From Chloroherpetonaceae bacterium (lineage in GTDB: Bacteria > Bacteroidota > Chlorobiia > Chlorobiales > Chloroherpetonaceae), in contig JANQGG010000034.1 of assembly GCA_028277445.1 (NCBI GenBank), forward strand, positions 62,001-126,000: DNA of 64,000 nucleotides, given 5' to 3'. Of this stretch, positions 8,317 to 16,767 are shown one piece after another. The stretch's first letter is position 1. The number at the start of each line of letters is the position of its first letter. The position numbers and the translations under genes were made by a program. The notes beneath the pieces are model-generated. The model had not been told where the DNA came from. It did not search any database and saw only the letters and a list, made by a program, of their open reading frames with translations.

Positions 8317-11300
8317 TGCCAGTCGTTTTTACATTCTTGGAATATTTTAAACCACTCTCTTTCCAAAGGGCATAAAGCACCGGAACGGTGAATATTGTGA
8401 TGACCTGCAAAGTCATCCCGCCAAAGGAAGGAATGGCCATGGGAAGCATAATATCGGCCCCACGTCCTGTTGATGTGAGCACAGGAAGTAATGCCAAAAT
8501 GGTTGTGGCTGTGGTCATCATTGCTGGTTTTATCCTACGCAAGCCGCCTTCTACAACAGCATCTCTTATCCCATCAATAGTCTGCGGTGAATTACGTGTG
8601 AAACTGTCTTTTAAGAATGTGGCGACCAAAACCCCATCATCTGTAGCAATACCGAATAACGCTAAGAAGCCAACCCAAACGGCTACACTTAGGTTAATGG
8701 ATTTCATTTGAAAGAGGTCTCTCATATTTGTTCCCAAGAGATCAAAATCCATGAACCAGGGCTGAGCGTATAACCAAATCATTATAAAGCCACCTGAGAA
8801 AGCCACAAACACTCCCGAAAAAACCATTAATGATGTTGTAACAGAACTAAACTGGAAATAAAGAATTAGAAAAATGAGGGCTAAGGCTATTGGAATGATT
8901 ATGGATAGTCTTTTATTAGCTCTTACTTGTTGCTCATAATTTCCAGCGAACTTGTAATTGATTCCAGCCGGTAAAATCAATTCACCTTTTTCAATTTTGT
9001 CAAGCAAGTATTTCTGTGCATTATTGACCACTTCAACTTCAGCAAAGCCAGCTTCTTTATCAAATAATACATACCCGACCAGAAATCCGTCCTCACTTTT
9101 TATGGCTTGCGGTCCTTGTTCATATTTAATCTCTACCAGATCACCTAATGGTAGTTGAAGGCCATTTGGAGCGGCTACTAAAATGTTTTTCAAACTATTT
9201 GGGTTGTCTCTTAGCTCTCTTGGGTAGCGTAGGCGAATGCCATATCGCTCCCGGCCTTCTACCGTAGTCGTCATTACCAAACCACCAACAGCAGCCTGAA
9301 TTTGTTTTTGGACATCAACGATTGAAAGTCCATAGCGACTTATTTTTTCACGGTCAATATCAAAAAGCATATAAGGTTTGCCGACTATTCGCTCGGCAAA
9401 AACAGCTGGCGCTTTTACACCCTTTACTTGTTTTAGGTGTTTTTCCAGTTCCAAGCCAAAAGCTTCTAGTGTTTCTAAATCAGATCCTTTAACCTTAATG
9501 CCCATTGGCGCTCTCATGCCAGTTTGAAGCATTATCAACCGCGTTTCAATAGGCTGTAATTTGGGAGCGGAAGTAACGCCGGGAATATTGGTTGCAGCTA
9601 CGATTTCATTCCAAATATCATCGGGTGAATGGATATGCTCGCGCCATTGGCGGAAATATGATCCATTTTCATCTTGAACTAAATCACGAATTTTTAGTCC
9701 TCTGAATAGCGCGTTGTTATGTTCGATAGCATCGCCACTGGCTAAAACATAGTTTCCATCTTTATTTTTTTTGAAGCGTAGCCGGCGGCCATTTGCATCT
9801 GTCATATATTCTGATTTGTACAGAATAACATTTTCATACATTGACATTGGCGCGGGGTCTAAAGCGCTTTCTACGCGCCCTGCTTTTCCGACTACAGTTT
9901 CTACCTCCGGAATGGCGGTTACGGCCATATCTAGCGCTCTAAGGTTTGCACCATTCATCTCCATACCTGAATGTGGCATCGAAGTTGGCATCAATAAAAA
10001 TGAACCTTCATCTAAAGCAGGCATAAACTCTTGCCCGGTGTTTTTGGCTATTTGAATGCCAAAGAAAATTAATGCGGCAACGAGCAGTAGAAATAGCAAC
10101 TTTACCTTTAACAAGAAGCGTAATATGGTTTCATAAAAATGAATGATCAGATAAAAACCGCCAATTAATACGCCAGATATGACCGCAAAGAAAAGGAAGT
10201 TTGTAAATACGGTTTGAGTAACGCCAAGCGGCATCCAAATTTTAGCCAAAAGCCAAGCCACCAATAAGGCATAAACGACATTTCTGGCTGTTTCAAAAAA
10301 GGAATGGAATTTCCCATCGTTAAATGATTTCAACCAATGGCTGATGATTCCCGTTAAGCCTACCGCTAGACCAATAATGCCCAAGTCATAAAATTGCCCG
10401 AATAGTAAGAAGACGCTCAATGCCATTAATGCAATATTGTAAGCAATGGACATCCATTTTGACTTTGCTTTTATGCCAAATAATTGTGTGGCCAAAGGCG
10501 GTATAATCGTAATGGCAACCACTGTTGAAGCTATTAATGCAAAGGTTTTTGTAAAGGCCAACGGTTTGAATAATTTGCCTTCGGCGGCGACCATTGTAAA
10601 TACAGGTAAGAAACTGACCAGAGTGGTAGCAACCGCAGTAATCACTGCTGATGCGACCTGGGTAGTGGCATTATAAATTGTAACCGAAAGAGCTTGCTTG
10701 GGCGGCGCTGATTTTATATGCGCTACCATGCTTTCTATGAGCACGATGCCCATATCCACCATAGTTCCGATAGCAATAGCAATACCTGATAGCGCTACAA
10801 TATTGGCATCTACGCCGAAGTATCGCATGGCAATAAAGCACATTAATACAGCAACGGGTAAAGAACCTGCCACCAATAAAGAGGATCTAAGATTGAGCAG
10901 CATTAGAATGACTACGATTATGGTAATCAGTATTTCTAATCCTAATGCTTCCTGAAGTGTACCTAAGGTTTCATTGATTAAATCGGTACGGTCGTAAAAT
11001 GGGACAATCGTAACTTGCGATATAGTACCATCCGTCAATGTTTTAGTAGGCAGTCCGGGCGCTATCTCGTTAATCTTTTCTTTTACATTGTTAATGACTT
11101 CCAGAGGATTGGCTCCATAGCGCGCAACCACCACACCACCTACGGCTTCTGCACCCGATTTGTCCAAAACACCCCTGCGAGCAGCCGGACCGATATTAAC
11201 TACAGCCACATCCTTTATTCGGATCGGGACGTTGTCCGTAGCTTTTATAACAGCATTTTCGATATCTTCAATAGACTTTACATAGCCTAAGCCCCTGACA

Positions 11301-12043
11301 AAGTATTCAACCAGATTTATTTCTAAGGTCTGAGCGCCAATATCCAAGTTGCTTTCCTTTATGGCTTTCATAACTTGATTGAGTGTAATGCCATAAACGC
11401 GCATTTTGTCCGCATTGACATCAACCTGATATTCCCGAACAAACCCGCCAATTGAGGCGACTTCTGAAACTCCTGAAGCGGAGGATAAACCAAAGCGTAC
11501 ATAGAAGTCTTGAATGGATCGTAGCTCGTGCAAATCCCAACCGCCTGTTGGGTTTCCTTGTTTGTCTCTGCCTTCTAATGTGTACCAAAAAATTTGTCCT
11601 AATGCTGTTGCATCTGGGCCTAATGTTGGTTTTACATCATCGGGCAGAAGATTGCCAGGTAGTGAGTTGAGTTTTTCGAGAATTCGGCTTCTACTCCAAT
11701 AGAACTCTACGCTTTCATCAAAAATGACATAGATACTCGATAAGCCAAACATTGAGTTGCTGCGGATGCTTTTTACTCCGGGTATCCCCAACAATGAAGT
11801 GGTTAACGGATAAGTGATTTGATCTTCTACATCTTGTGGAGACCGCCCCATCCACTTGGTAAATACGATTTGTTGGTTCTCACCAATATCGGGTATTGCA
11901 TCCACAGCTACCGGGTCTCTTGGTAAGCTATTGATGCCTAAATTGAAGGGGATTGTAACAAAACCCCATCCCACAAATAGTAATAATAAGAGCCAAGCGA
12001 CAAGCTTATTGTCTATAAAAAATTTGATTATTTGGTTTAACAT
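8306..12043 (-). CDS. cusA: CusA/CzcA-type heavy-metal RND permease
   Basis: This 1245-aa inner-membrane pump belongs to the HME branch of RND transporters. Evidence is the N-terminal helix, PDIGENQQIVFTKWMGRSPQ, the porter domains, the central transmembrane bundle with SGIAIAIGTMVDMGIVLIES (the acidic residue of the proton relay), and a C-terminal bundle with GIATDDGVLVATF. It is about 200 residues longer than E. coli CusA; the extra length lies in a membrane/linker insertion around 540-650 and in the second large loop. It exports monovalent (Cu/Ag) or divalent metal ions from the periplasm or cytoplasm using the proton gradient. It sits downstream of the Cys-rich protein gene, with a terminator-like hairpin in between. 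Confidence 0.95.
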   Translation of the reverse strand: MLNQIIKFFIDNKLVAWLLLLLFVGWGFVTIPFNLGINSLPRDPVAVDAIPDIGENQQIVFTKWMGRSPQDVEDQITYPLTTSLLGIPGVKSIRSNSMFGLSSIYVIFDESVEFYWSRSRILEKLNSLPGNLLPDDVKPTLGPDATALGQIFWYTLEGRDKQGNPTGGWDLHELRSIQDFYVRFGLSSASGVSEVASIGGFVREYQVDVNADKMRVYGITLNQVMKAIKESNLDIGAQTLEINLVEYFVRGLGYVKSIEDIENAVIKATDNVPIRIKDVAVVNIGPAARRGVLDKSGAEAVGGVVVARYGANPLEVINNVKEKINEIAPGLPTKTLTDGTISQVTIVPFYDRTDLINETLGTLQEALGLEILITIIVVILMLLNLRSSLLVAGSLPVAVLMCFIAMRYFGVDANIVALSGIAIAIGTMVDMGIVLIESMVAHIKSAPPKQALSVTIYNATTQVASAVITAVATTLVSFLPVFTMVAAEGKLFKPLAFTKTFALIASTVVAITIIPPLATQLFGIKAKSKWMSIAYNIALMALSVFLLFGQFYDLGIIGLAVGLTGIISHWLKSFNDGKFHSFFETARNVVYALLVAWLLAKIWMPLGVTQTVFTNFLFFAVISGVLIGGFYLIIHFYETILRFLLKVKLLFLLLVAALIFFGIQIAKNTGQEFMPALDEGSFLLMPTSMPHSGMEMNGANLRALDMAVTAIPEVETVVGKAGRVESALDPAPMSMYENVILYKSEYMTDANGRRLRFKKNKDGNYVLASGDAIEHNNALFRGLKIRDLVQDENGSYFRQWREHIHSPDDIWNEIVAATNIPGVTSAPKLQPIETRLIMLQTGMRAPMGIKVKGSDLETLEAFGLELEKHLKQVKGVKAPAVFAERIVGKPYMLFDIDREKISRYGLSIVDVQKQIQAAVGGLVMTTTVEGRERYGIRLRYPRELRDNPNSLKNILVAAPNGLQLPLGDLVEIKYEQGPQAIKSEDGFLVGYVLFDKEAGFAEVEVVNNAQKYLLDKIEKGELILPAGINYKFAGNYEQQVRANKRLSIIIPIALALIFLILYFQFSSVTTSLMVFSGVFVAFSGGFIMIWLYAQPWFMDFDLLGTNMRDLFQMKSINLSVAVWVGFLALFGIATDDGVLVATFLKDSFTRNSPQTIDGIRDAVVEGGLRRIKPAMMTTATTILALLPVLTSTGRGADIMLPMAIPSFGGMTLQVITIFTVPVLYALWKESGLKYSKNVKTTGNEN

Positions 12044-12076
12044 TATTCATTTTCATTCTAAAAATTTGACAATTAG

Positions 12077-12110
12077 AAAAAGCCCCAAGCTGCTAACCTA
12101 AGGTTTGGGG
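12077..12110 (-). terminator. intrinsic terminator or attenuator ahead of cusA
   Basis: On the minus strand a CCCCAA...TTGGGG hairpin is followed by CTTTTTC. It lies between the Cys-rich protein gene and cusA, where it would terminate or attenuate transcription of the efflux genes. Confidence 0.6.
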
Positions 12111-12130
12111 TGTGAATGAAAATGAATAAA

Positions 12131-12589
12131 TCAAGTAAGGAAGGTCTGATACAGGACTTGAATATCCCTATCCGGTACGGGTTGTTTATAGAATTTATCG
12201 GGGTGAAAATCTGATTCTACATTGTAGTTAAAAATGTAAGCGGCCAAGACTAGAGCTACAAATTCTAACTTAGTGTCTTGAAGCATTGCCAACTGTGGGC
12301 TTGGCGCTTCAACATCTGACTTTTCGATAACAATCGTTTCATTGTGGCAGCAATTATCTTCATCAGCTTCTGCTAAGTTATTGGCTTTATGGTGACATGT
12401 CTTTTTAGTTTTGTGGCAAGCTGGGGTTGATTGTTTTTCGTGACAACTTGTGGCTTTGCCAAAAAAGCTAATTTTTTTGAGTTGATCCTGGCAATAGTGT
12501 ACATCCATAGAAAATCCTGTTGAAGACACAAGCAACAACAAGGCCATTGAAATAGCTGTAATTCTATGTGATAGACTTTTTTTTATCAT
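12131..12589 (-). CDS. HYC_CC_PP-type cysteine-rich periplasmic protein
   Basis: This 152-aa protein has an N-terminal signal segment, then a HYC motif (31-33), a run of further Cys/His residues (C49, C58, C65, C80-C81, with several CH and HH pairs) and a Pro-containing C-terminal part (VEAPSPQ, later YKQPVPDRD). This layout matches the HYC_CC_PP family found next to metal-efflux genes in Bacteroidota. It probably binds copper or a related ion in the periplasm. It is the first gene of the efflux operon and is separated from cusA by a possible attenuator. Confidence 0.8.
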   Translation of the reverse strand: MIKKSLSHRITAISMALLLLVSSTGFSMDVHYCQDQLKKISFFGKATSCHEKQSTPACHKTKKTCHHKANNLAEADEDNCCHNETIVIEKSDVEAPSPQLAMLQDTKLEFVALVLAAYIFNYNVESDFHPDKFYKQPVPDRDIQVLYQTFLT

Positions 12590-12693
12590 TTGTAAAGATA
12601 CATTTTTAAAGCCGGATTAAAATATTTTCAGATTAATCTTGTCTTTTCTAAGAAGTATGTGTGAGACTCTACTTTTATTCTTATCCATTGTTA

Positions 12694-12873
12694 TCATAAT
12701 ATAGTCTTTCTTACATATCGTTTTTGGAAAAACGATGCTGTAACTACCCATGGATCATTTTCTGGTAAAACAATAATTTCAGGTTTAAAAATTTCCTGTT
12801 TCCCAAACCAGGCCTGCTCGGCTTCCACCCGATGCTTTAACAAAGCTGATTGCTGCTTAACAGACTTCTTTTA
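12694..12873 (-). pseudogene. 3' gene fragment, unidentified
   Basis: This 329-bp gap holds a coherent but startless reading frame ending at 12694. It includes KHRVEAEQAWFGKQEIFKPE and IIVLPENDPWVVTASFFQKR, which has normal protein-like composition. A TAA stop lies immediately upstream in frame and there is no start codon. I read it as the C-terminal remnant of a lost gene; the family was not recognised. Confidence 0.4.
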
Positions 12874-12918
12874 ACGTTCGCGTCAAACATCAATGTACCA
12901 ATGTTGTGTGTAGTTTTT

Positions 12919-13335
12919 TTATTTCTTCAAGTGTTGTTGTTTTAAATTGTCAATTATGGATTGAATGTTTTTCTGCCCTCCATCCATTATCTTTTTAGCA
13001 ATCAAAGCATCTTCTTTATCAACGGGCTTATATTTTAAACTCCAACGTGCATTTTCTATTAAAATCGGCAATAAATCAATTCCCTTTTCTGTTAAAGAGT
13101 AGCGAATTTTTTGTTTGTGTTGCTCATCACTTTGTTTGAATATTATACCTTCTTCTTCTAAGAATTTTAATCGATTGGATAGAATATTTGATGCTATTTT
13201 TTCTTTGGATTGCAGAAACTCGCGAAAGTATCTTTTGTTATTAAGCATCATATCTCTAATAATAAGCATCGTCCACTTATCGCCAATTACTTCAAGTGTC
13301 AAATTTTGGGGACAATATGATTTAGGTTCTTTCAA
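12919..13335 (-). CDS. HxlR-family transcriptional regulator
   Basis: This 138-aa winged-helix protein shows the HxlR signature: an N-terminal Cys in SYCPQNLTLEVIGDKWTMLI, then IIRDMMLNNKRYFREFLQS, the recognition helix region IASNILSNRLKFLEEEGII, and a wing with YSLTEKGIDLLPI. Family members sense electrophiles or redox change through the N-terminal Cys. It is transcribed away from an SRPBCC-domain gene, with a palindrome in the shared promoter region, so it most likely regulates that gene and itself. Confidence 0.92.
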   Translation of the reverse strand: MKEPKSYCPQNLTLEVIGDKWTMLIIRDMMLNNKRYFREFLQSKEKIASNILSNRLKFLEEEGIIFKQSDEQHKQKIRYSLTEKGIDLLPILIENARWSLKYKPVDKEDALIAKKIMDGGQKNIQSIIDNLKQQHLKK

Positions 13336-13424
13336 AATAAAATTATTAAAACCGCTTGCAATTTACAATTAGTTAGTTATATTTGAAACTGATTTCATTT
13401 TACAATCAGTTAAATTTATTAAAT
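13336..13424. promoter_or_regulatory. divergent promoter region with inverted repeat operator
   Basis: The 89 bp between the HxlR gene and the SRPBCC gene contain ACTGATT (13388-13394) and its exact complement AATCAGT (13404-13410), plus related TTAGTTAGTTA sequence to the left. HxlR proteins bind palindromic sites in such intergenic regions. This is a candidate operator for both genes. Confidence 0.55.
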
Positions 13425-13859
13425 ATGACTTCAAATCAAAAGAGTTATTCAAAAACAGTTAAAATAAATTGCAGTCCAAGTGCTGCTTTTGACGCATTAT
13501 CAATCAAAATTGGCGATTGGTGGGGTGATCAAGATAAACCTGCAAATCAATTAGGTGATGTATTCACAATGTCTTGGGGGGAACCATGGTATCAGTTTAA
13601 GATCGTAGAGTATATAACTCATGAAAAGATTACTTGGGAATGTATAGACTCCAAACAAATTATTGGAGACCTTGAAGGTGTAGAAAAAGAATGGGTGGGT
13701 ACACAACTTCAATGGACAATCAGTCAATTAAACGAAAATGAGATTGAACTTATTTTTAAACACGAAGGGTTAGCGCCGGATTTCATTTGTTATGATTTTT
13801 GTTCAAATACATGGGATAGGTTCTTAACGTTCAATCTTAAAAAATATTTAGAGAAGTAA
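13425..13859 (+). CDS. SRPBCC (AHSA1/START-like) domain protein
   Basis: I chose the ATG at 13425; the frame extends 14 codons upstream but those run through the operator. The 144-aa product has the helix-grip pattern of SRPBCC proteins: KTVKINCSPSAAFDAL at the start, WWGDQD, FKIVEYITHEKITWEC, LQWTISQLNENEIELIFKHE and a C-terminal helix with FLTFNLKKYL. Such proteins bind hydrophobic ligands, and no ligand can be named. It is the likely target of the divergent HxlR regulator. A 9-bp inverted motif (CACACAACA) flanks the two-gene unit on both outer sides. Confidence 0.8.
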   Translation: MTSNQKSYSKTVKINCSPSAAFDALSIKIGDWWGDQDKPANQLGDVFTMSWGEPWYQFKIVEYITHEKITWECIDSKQIIGDLEGVEKEWVGTQLQWTISQLNENEIELIFKHEGLAPDFICYDFCSNTWDRFLTFNLKKYLEK

Positions 13860-13921
13860 ATTAATCTATTTTCCAATGTACTAGAATTAATACCCAAGTA
13901 ATTTGAAAATCACACACAACA

Positions 13922-14145
13922 GACTTTAAGGATAAGCAGCTTACCAGGGGATATCTCGGCAGCCATGTTGAGAAGTCAGCTGAAGCCATAGTATTCTGAT
14001 TATTGGTAGACCAGGAGAAAGGCAGAAGATTAACCGTTCCAAATTAATTTGGGATGATCGAGGATATAAAGATAGTGCCATAGTCCCGGTTAAGTCCTTC
14101 ATGAAGAGGTACACAGTAACTAAAAAAGAAGTTGCCAAAGGTTAG
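13922..14145 (+). pseudogene. decayed gene fragments in two frames
   Basis: No intact gene lies in 13860-14333. Two coherent pieces occur on the plus strand: KQLTRGYLGSHVEKSAEAIV ending at a TGA at 13997-13999, and in another frame SKLIWDDRGYKDSAIVPVKS up to a TAG at 14143. The change of frame plus an in-frame stop suggests a frameshifted remnant of one or two genes. The first piece faintly recalls Bacteroidota RepA-like ATPases, but I would not name it. A palindrome CCGAA / TTCGG follows at about 14170. Confidence 0.35.
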
Positions 14146-14304
14146 TGAACTGCTGGATATAACCTGTTCCGAACTTGATTCGGGAAGACCCGCTTGGTTT
14201 GTCTTGAGCGAAGCCGAAGGACGCGGCGGTGTGAGGAGGCGTACTGGCAGTCATTCGTCCGCCAGCCGTCTACTCGATTAGCATTAGTTTTTTTTTAGTT
14301 TAAA

Positions 14305-14337
14305 GAATACCGCGAGGCTTGCCCCGGGGTAGTTCAT
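14305..14337. repeat. REP-like GCAGCTTGC motif, copy 2
   Basis: GAATACCGCGAGGCTTGCCC followed by CGGGGTAGTTCA is a degenerate palindrome of the family listed at 5189. It overlaps the stop codon of the adjacent secreted-protein gene. Confidence 0.5.
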
Positions 14338-15164
14338 TCCCACCAAGCTGATATTATCCATACATGTCTTGTGTCTCCTGGTCCAAAACGGCCATATCCT
14401 AAACCTTTTATTTGACCTGGGGCAATTGTAATTGTATTTGTCGAATAACTCGTATTTAATCCTAACCTTTGACCATAAGTAACCCCAATTCTTCCACTAG
14501 AATTATTGTTTGATTTTAATTTCCAAATAAATCCATCAGTATTATAGACCTTGTAGAGGGATAGACATCTTTTAGGGTTATTCGTATTACAATTTGTCAC
14601 AAGGGATTCCATGTTCTTTACTTTATCAGTTTCATTTGAATTTTTAACAATAAAGTCAGAAGTCAATTTTTGTGGAATTATTAATTCTTTTGGTGCTTCA
14701 TACTCTTTAGTTATTCCATCTTCTTCAATTGTGAAAAAATAATTTAAATAAATTAATGTTGAAGCGACTCTAAATAATTCTTCATTTACTGGTGAAATCG
14801 ATATTCCAGTAATTTCTGTTCCTTTTAAAAGTGTTCCTTTTTTAGACCAATTCAAATTTACGACAGACCCGTTATCTACTTCACCGTTTTTTTTAATCTG
14901 GACTAATTTTTTTCCACTTGCATCTGACAGGGAATAATTATCTAGAAATTGAGCTATTATTTTTTGATTTTTATTTCTTACAATGCCCGTACTTGTTACT
15001 GTGCCAATAATATCTTTATTTACAATTATTTGTCCAGAGTTATTTAGTGCAATAACCTCTATTTTATTATCAAAAATTTTAAAACTAGAAATTTTTAGTT
15101 CTTGTGCATTTAAATTTCCGATAACTGCTATCAGTACAATCAGAGTTTTAATTAAGTTTTTCAT
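14334..15164 (-). CDS. secreted protein of unknown function
   Basis: This 276-aa protein has a clear signal peptide (MKNLIKTLIVLIAVIGNLNA, likely cut after NA-Q). The mature part is polar and Asn/Thr-rich, with alternating hydrophobic strands and a C-terminal third rich in Gly/Ser (SSGRIGVTYGQRLG, PGQIKGLGYGRFGPG). Two cysteines near CNTNNPKRC may pair. No family is recognised. It lies downstream of the short-Argonaute genes, in the same direction but separated by an approximately 130-bp palindromic repeat, so it looks like the next cassette rather than part of that operon. Confidence 0.7.
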   Translation of the reverse strand: MKNLIKTLIVLIAVIGNLNAQELKISSFKIFDNKIEVIALNNSGQIIVNKDIIGTVTSTGIVRNKNQKIIAQFLDNYSLSDASGKKLVQIKKNGEVDNGSVVNLNWSKKGTLLKGTEITGISISPVNEELFRVASTLIYLNYFFTIEEDGITKEYEAPKELIIPQKLTSDFIVKNSNETDKVKNMESLVTNCNTNNPKRCLSLYKVYNTDGFIWKLKSNNNSSGRIGVTYGQRLGLNTSYSTNTITIAPGQIKGLGYGRFGPGDTRHVWIISAWWE

Positions 15165-15187
15165 ATTCGTGTTTTGTTTTAATTAAT

Positions 15188-15320
15188 GCTAACGGATCAG
15201 TATAAGCGTAGTGCGGGTTTCAAAGCACTTCACTTTCAAGTTTGTACCGATGTTTATCTATTTTTAATTCGTTCATTTTAAGCGCTTCTCCGGCATTACG
15301 TTTATACAATGTTACCTGCG
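15188..15320. repeat. palindromic cassette-boundary repeat, copy d
   Basis: This imperfect palindrome fills the gap between the Argonaute gene stop and the next gene. Its ends are inverted copies: TAACGGATCAGTATAAGCGT on the left, and on the other strand TAACATTGTATAAACGTAAT. The CGCAGGTAACAT end also matches copy e (CTTGCAGGTAACATCGGG) upstream of the operon, so both sides of the Argonaute module carry related ends. Confidence 0.7.
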
Positions 15321-15327
15321 AGTTTTC

Positions 15328-16767
15328 TTACATATAAAAACTATATTTCAGTTCCATCGGATCACCTGGGCCCAAGTATTTGAGAATTTCTCCAACATTT
15401 CGTGCACATTCAATTGTAATGGGATATTTCCTGTCAAACTGGGTATTATTCCAATTCATTTTTGTCAAGCCAATAATTTCTTCACAAATAAGATATGGAG
15501 ACTCATCATATTCAAATAATCTAACTTCTATTGGACTTGGAATATATTTACCTGTATATGTTTCGTAATGTGGAATTGAGCCTCTAGTATACAACAAATG
15601 TCTATCTTCAGTAAGTTTTAAGTGAGTACCTCTTAATGGTGGATATTGTTCTGTACGATATAGTCTAACGGGAGAAGGTTGGATTGCAATTAGGTCAACT
15701 TGGTAAATATTTGATTTTTTTGCAGCCTGTTTAAATCCATAAATCTCATCTGAGTTAAAATTAGATGTTTTATGAAGCACTAATCTTTTTGGATAAATTT
15801 TAACAGAATCGTAATATTCTTTTAGTGAAAGTGATAGTAGATTAAAAGCTTGTTCTTCAGAAAGATGTGGAATTCTATTGTTTTTATTAGTTCGAATTTC
15901 TTCTCCTCTTAGAATTACACCTTTACCTAATTCATTGAAAATTTGAGCAATGCTTGTTTGTGTACTTTTCCTATCTCGGCTTCTGTAAAAACTTATACCT
16001 GCATAACATGTAGTTTCCGAAAAATCTTTTCTAATCAAAGCCCATGGTGTGCCTGATGCTTTGTAATAAATTGCAGTAAAAAAATTCCATGCAATTGTTG
16101 CAGGATCCTGCATTGTTGCATTTGGATTTGAAATTTTATCCCTCATTAATTGCAAAGGAATTTTGTGCTTCATTGCCTTTGCTTTTAATAATCGTCTAAA
16201 ATTTTGTTCTAAATAATTAGTTTCTTCATATTCATAGGGATCACTTTCATAGTTTTCATCCTCTTCTAATTCTTCATCTATATTTTCTTTTATGGAGGTT
16301 AGAAACTTATCGCTTAAAACACATAGTATTACATCAGGCTTTTTATTATTTGATAAGTATTTTATCTCTGTTAGATATAATTCAGCAATTAGTTCAATTC
16401 TTTCGCTAAGTTTATCACAATTATTAATTATGTCTAGGAAGTCAGAATTATTGATGTTTCTAATATACCCTTCATCGTAAACTATTTCAGATTTAAAACC
16501 TATACTTCTATTAAATCCACAAAAATTCATAAACAGGTTTGGATGTGGATTTTTACTTTGTTTTCCTTCAATATGTATTTTTGAGTTTTCCAGCCATTCA
16601 AGTATCTGGTCAGTGCTTTCGGACTTTCCAATAATACCAATATTTATTTTTTCAGGCCGAACAAGTTCAATATCATATGGATTAAAAGAATATATACCTT
16701 GTCTGGGACAAATATGCTGATCTGTTCCAAATTGCAGACTCGGTTCTTCTATGAATTTTATATTCAT
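15328..16767 (-). CDS. short prokaryotic Argonaute (MID-PIWI)
   Basis: The product is 479 aa from the ATG at 16767; a TTG one codon upstream is less likely. It has the size and layout of short pAgos: a MID domain and a PIWI domain with no N or PAZ domain. The MID 5'-phosphate pocket is visible as HKIPLQLMRDK (H201, K202, Q206, K211), preceded by LLKAKAM. PIWI landmarks are AIYYKASGTPWAL (232-244), CYAGISFYR (254-262), GKGVILRGEE (281-290), RLVLHKTSNF (328-337) and YTRGSIPHYETYTGKYIPSP (393-412). The first catalytic Asp is replaced by Ser (S259 in GISF), so slicing is not expected, as in all short pAgos. In the family the protein uses a guide to sense invader nucleic acid and activates its APAZ partner. 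It starts at the stop codon of that partner (TGATG overlap). Confidence 0.93.
   Translation of the reverse strand: MNIKFIEEPSLQFGTDQHICPRQGIYSFNPYDIELVRPEKINIGIIGKSESTDQILEWLENSKIHIEGKQSKNPHPNLFMNFCGFNRSIGFKSEIVYDEGYIRNINNSDFLDIINNCDKLSERIELIAELYLTEIKYLSNNKKPDVILCVLSDKFLTSIKENIDEELEEDENYESDPYEYEETNYLEQNFRRLLKAKAMKHKIPLQLMRDKISNPNATMQDPATIAWNFFTAIYYKASGTPWALIRKDFSETTCYAGISFYRSRDRKSTQTSIAQIFNELGKGVILRGEEIRTNKNNRIPHLSEEQAFNLLSLSLKEYYDSVKIYPKRLVLHKTSNFNSDEIYGFKQAAKKSNIYQVDLIAIQPSPVRLYRTEQYPPLRGTHLKLTEDRHLLYTRGSIPHYETYTGKYIPSPIEVRLFEYDESPYLICEEIIGLTKMNWNNTQFDRKYPITIECARNVGEILKYLGPGDPMELKYSFYM

Noticed and set aside
13941-14138. Minus-strand 65-codon open frame
   Set aside because: It is the shadow of the plus-strand fragments with WDDRGYKDS and GYLGSHVEK, which read more like protein.
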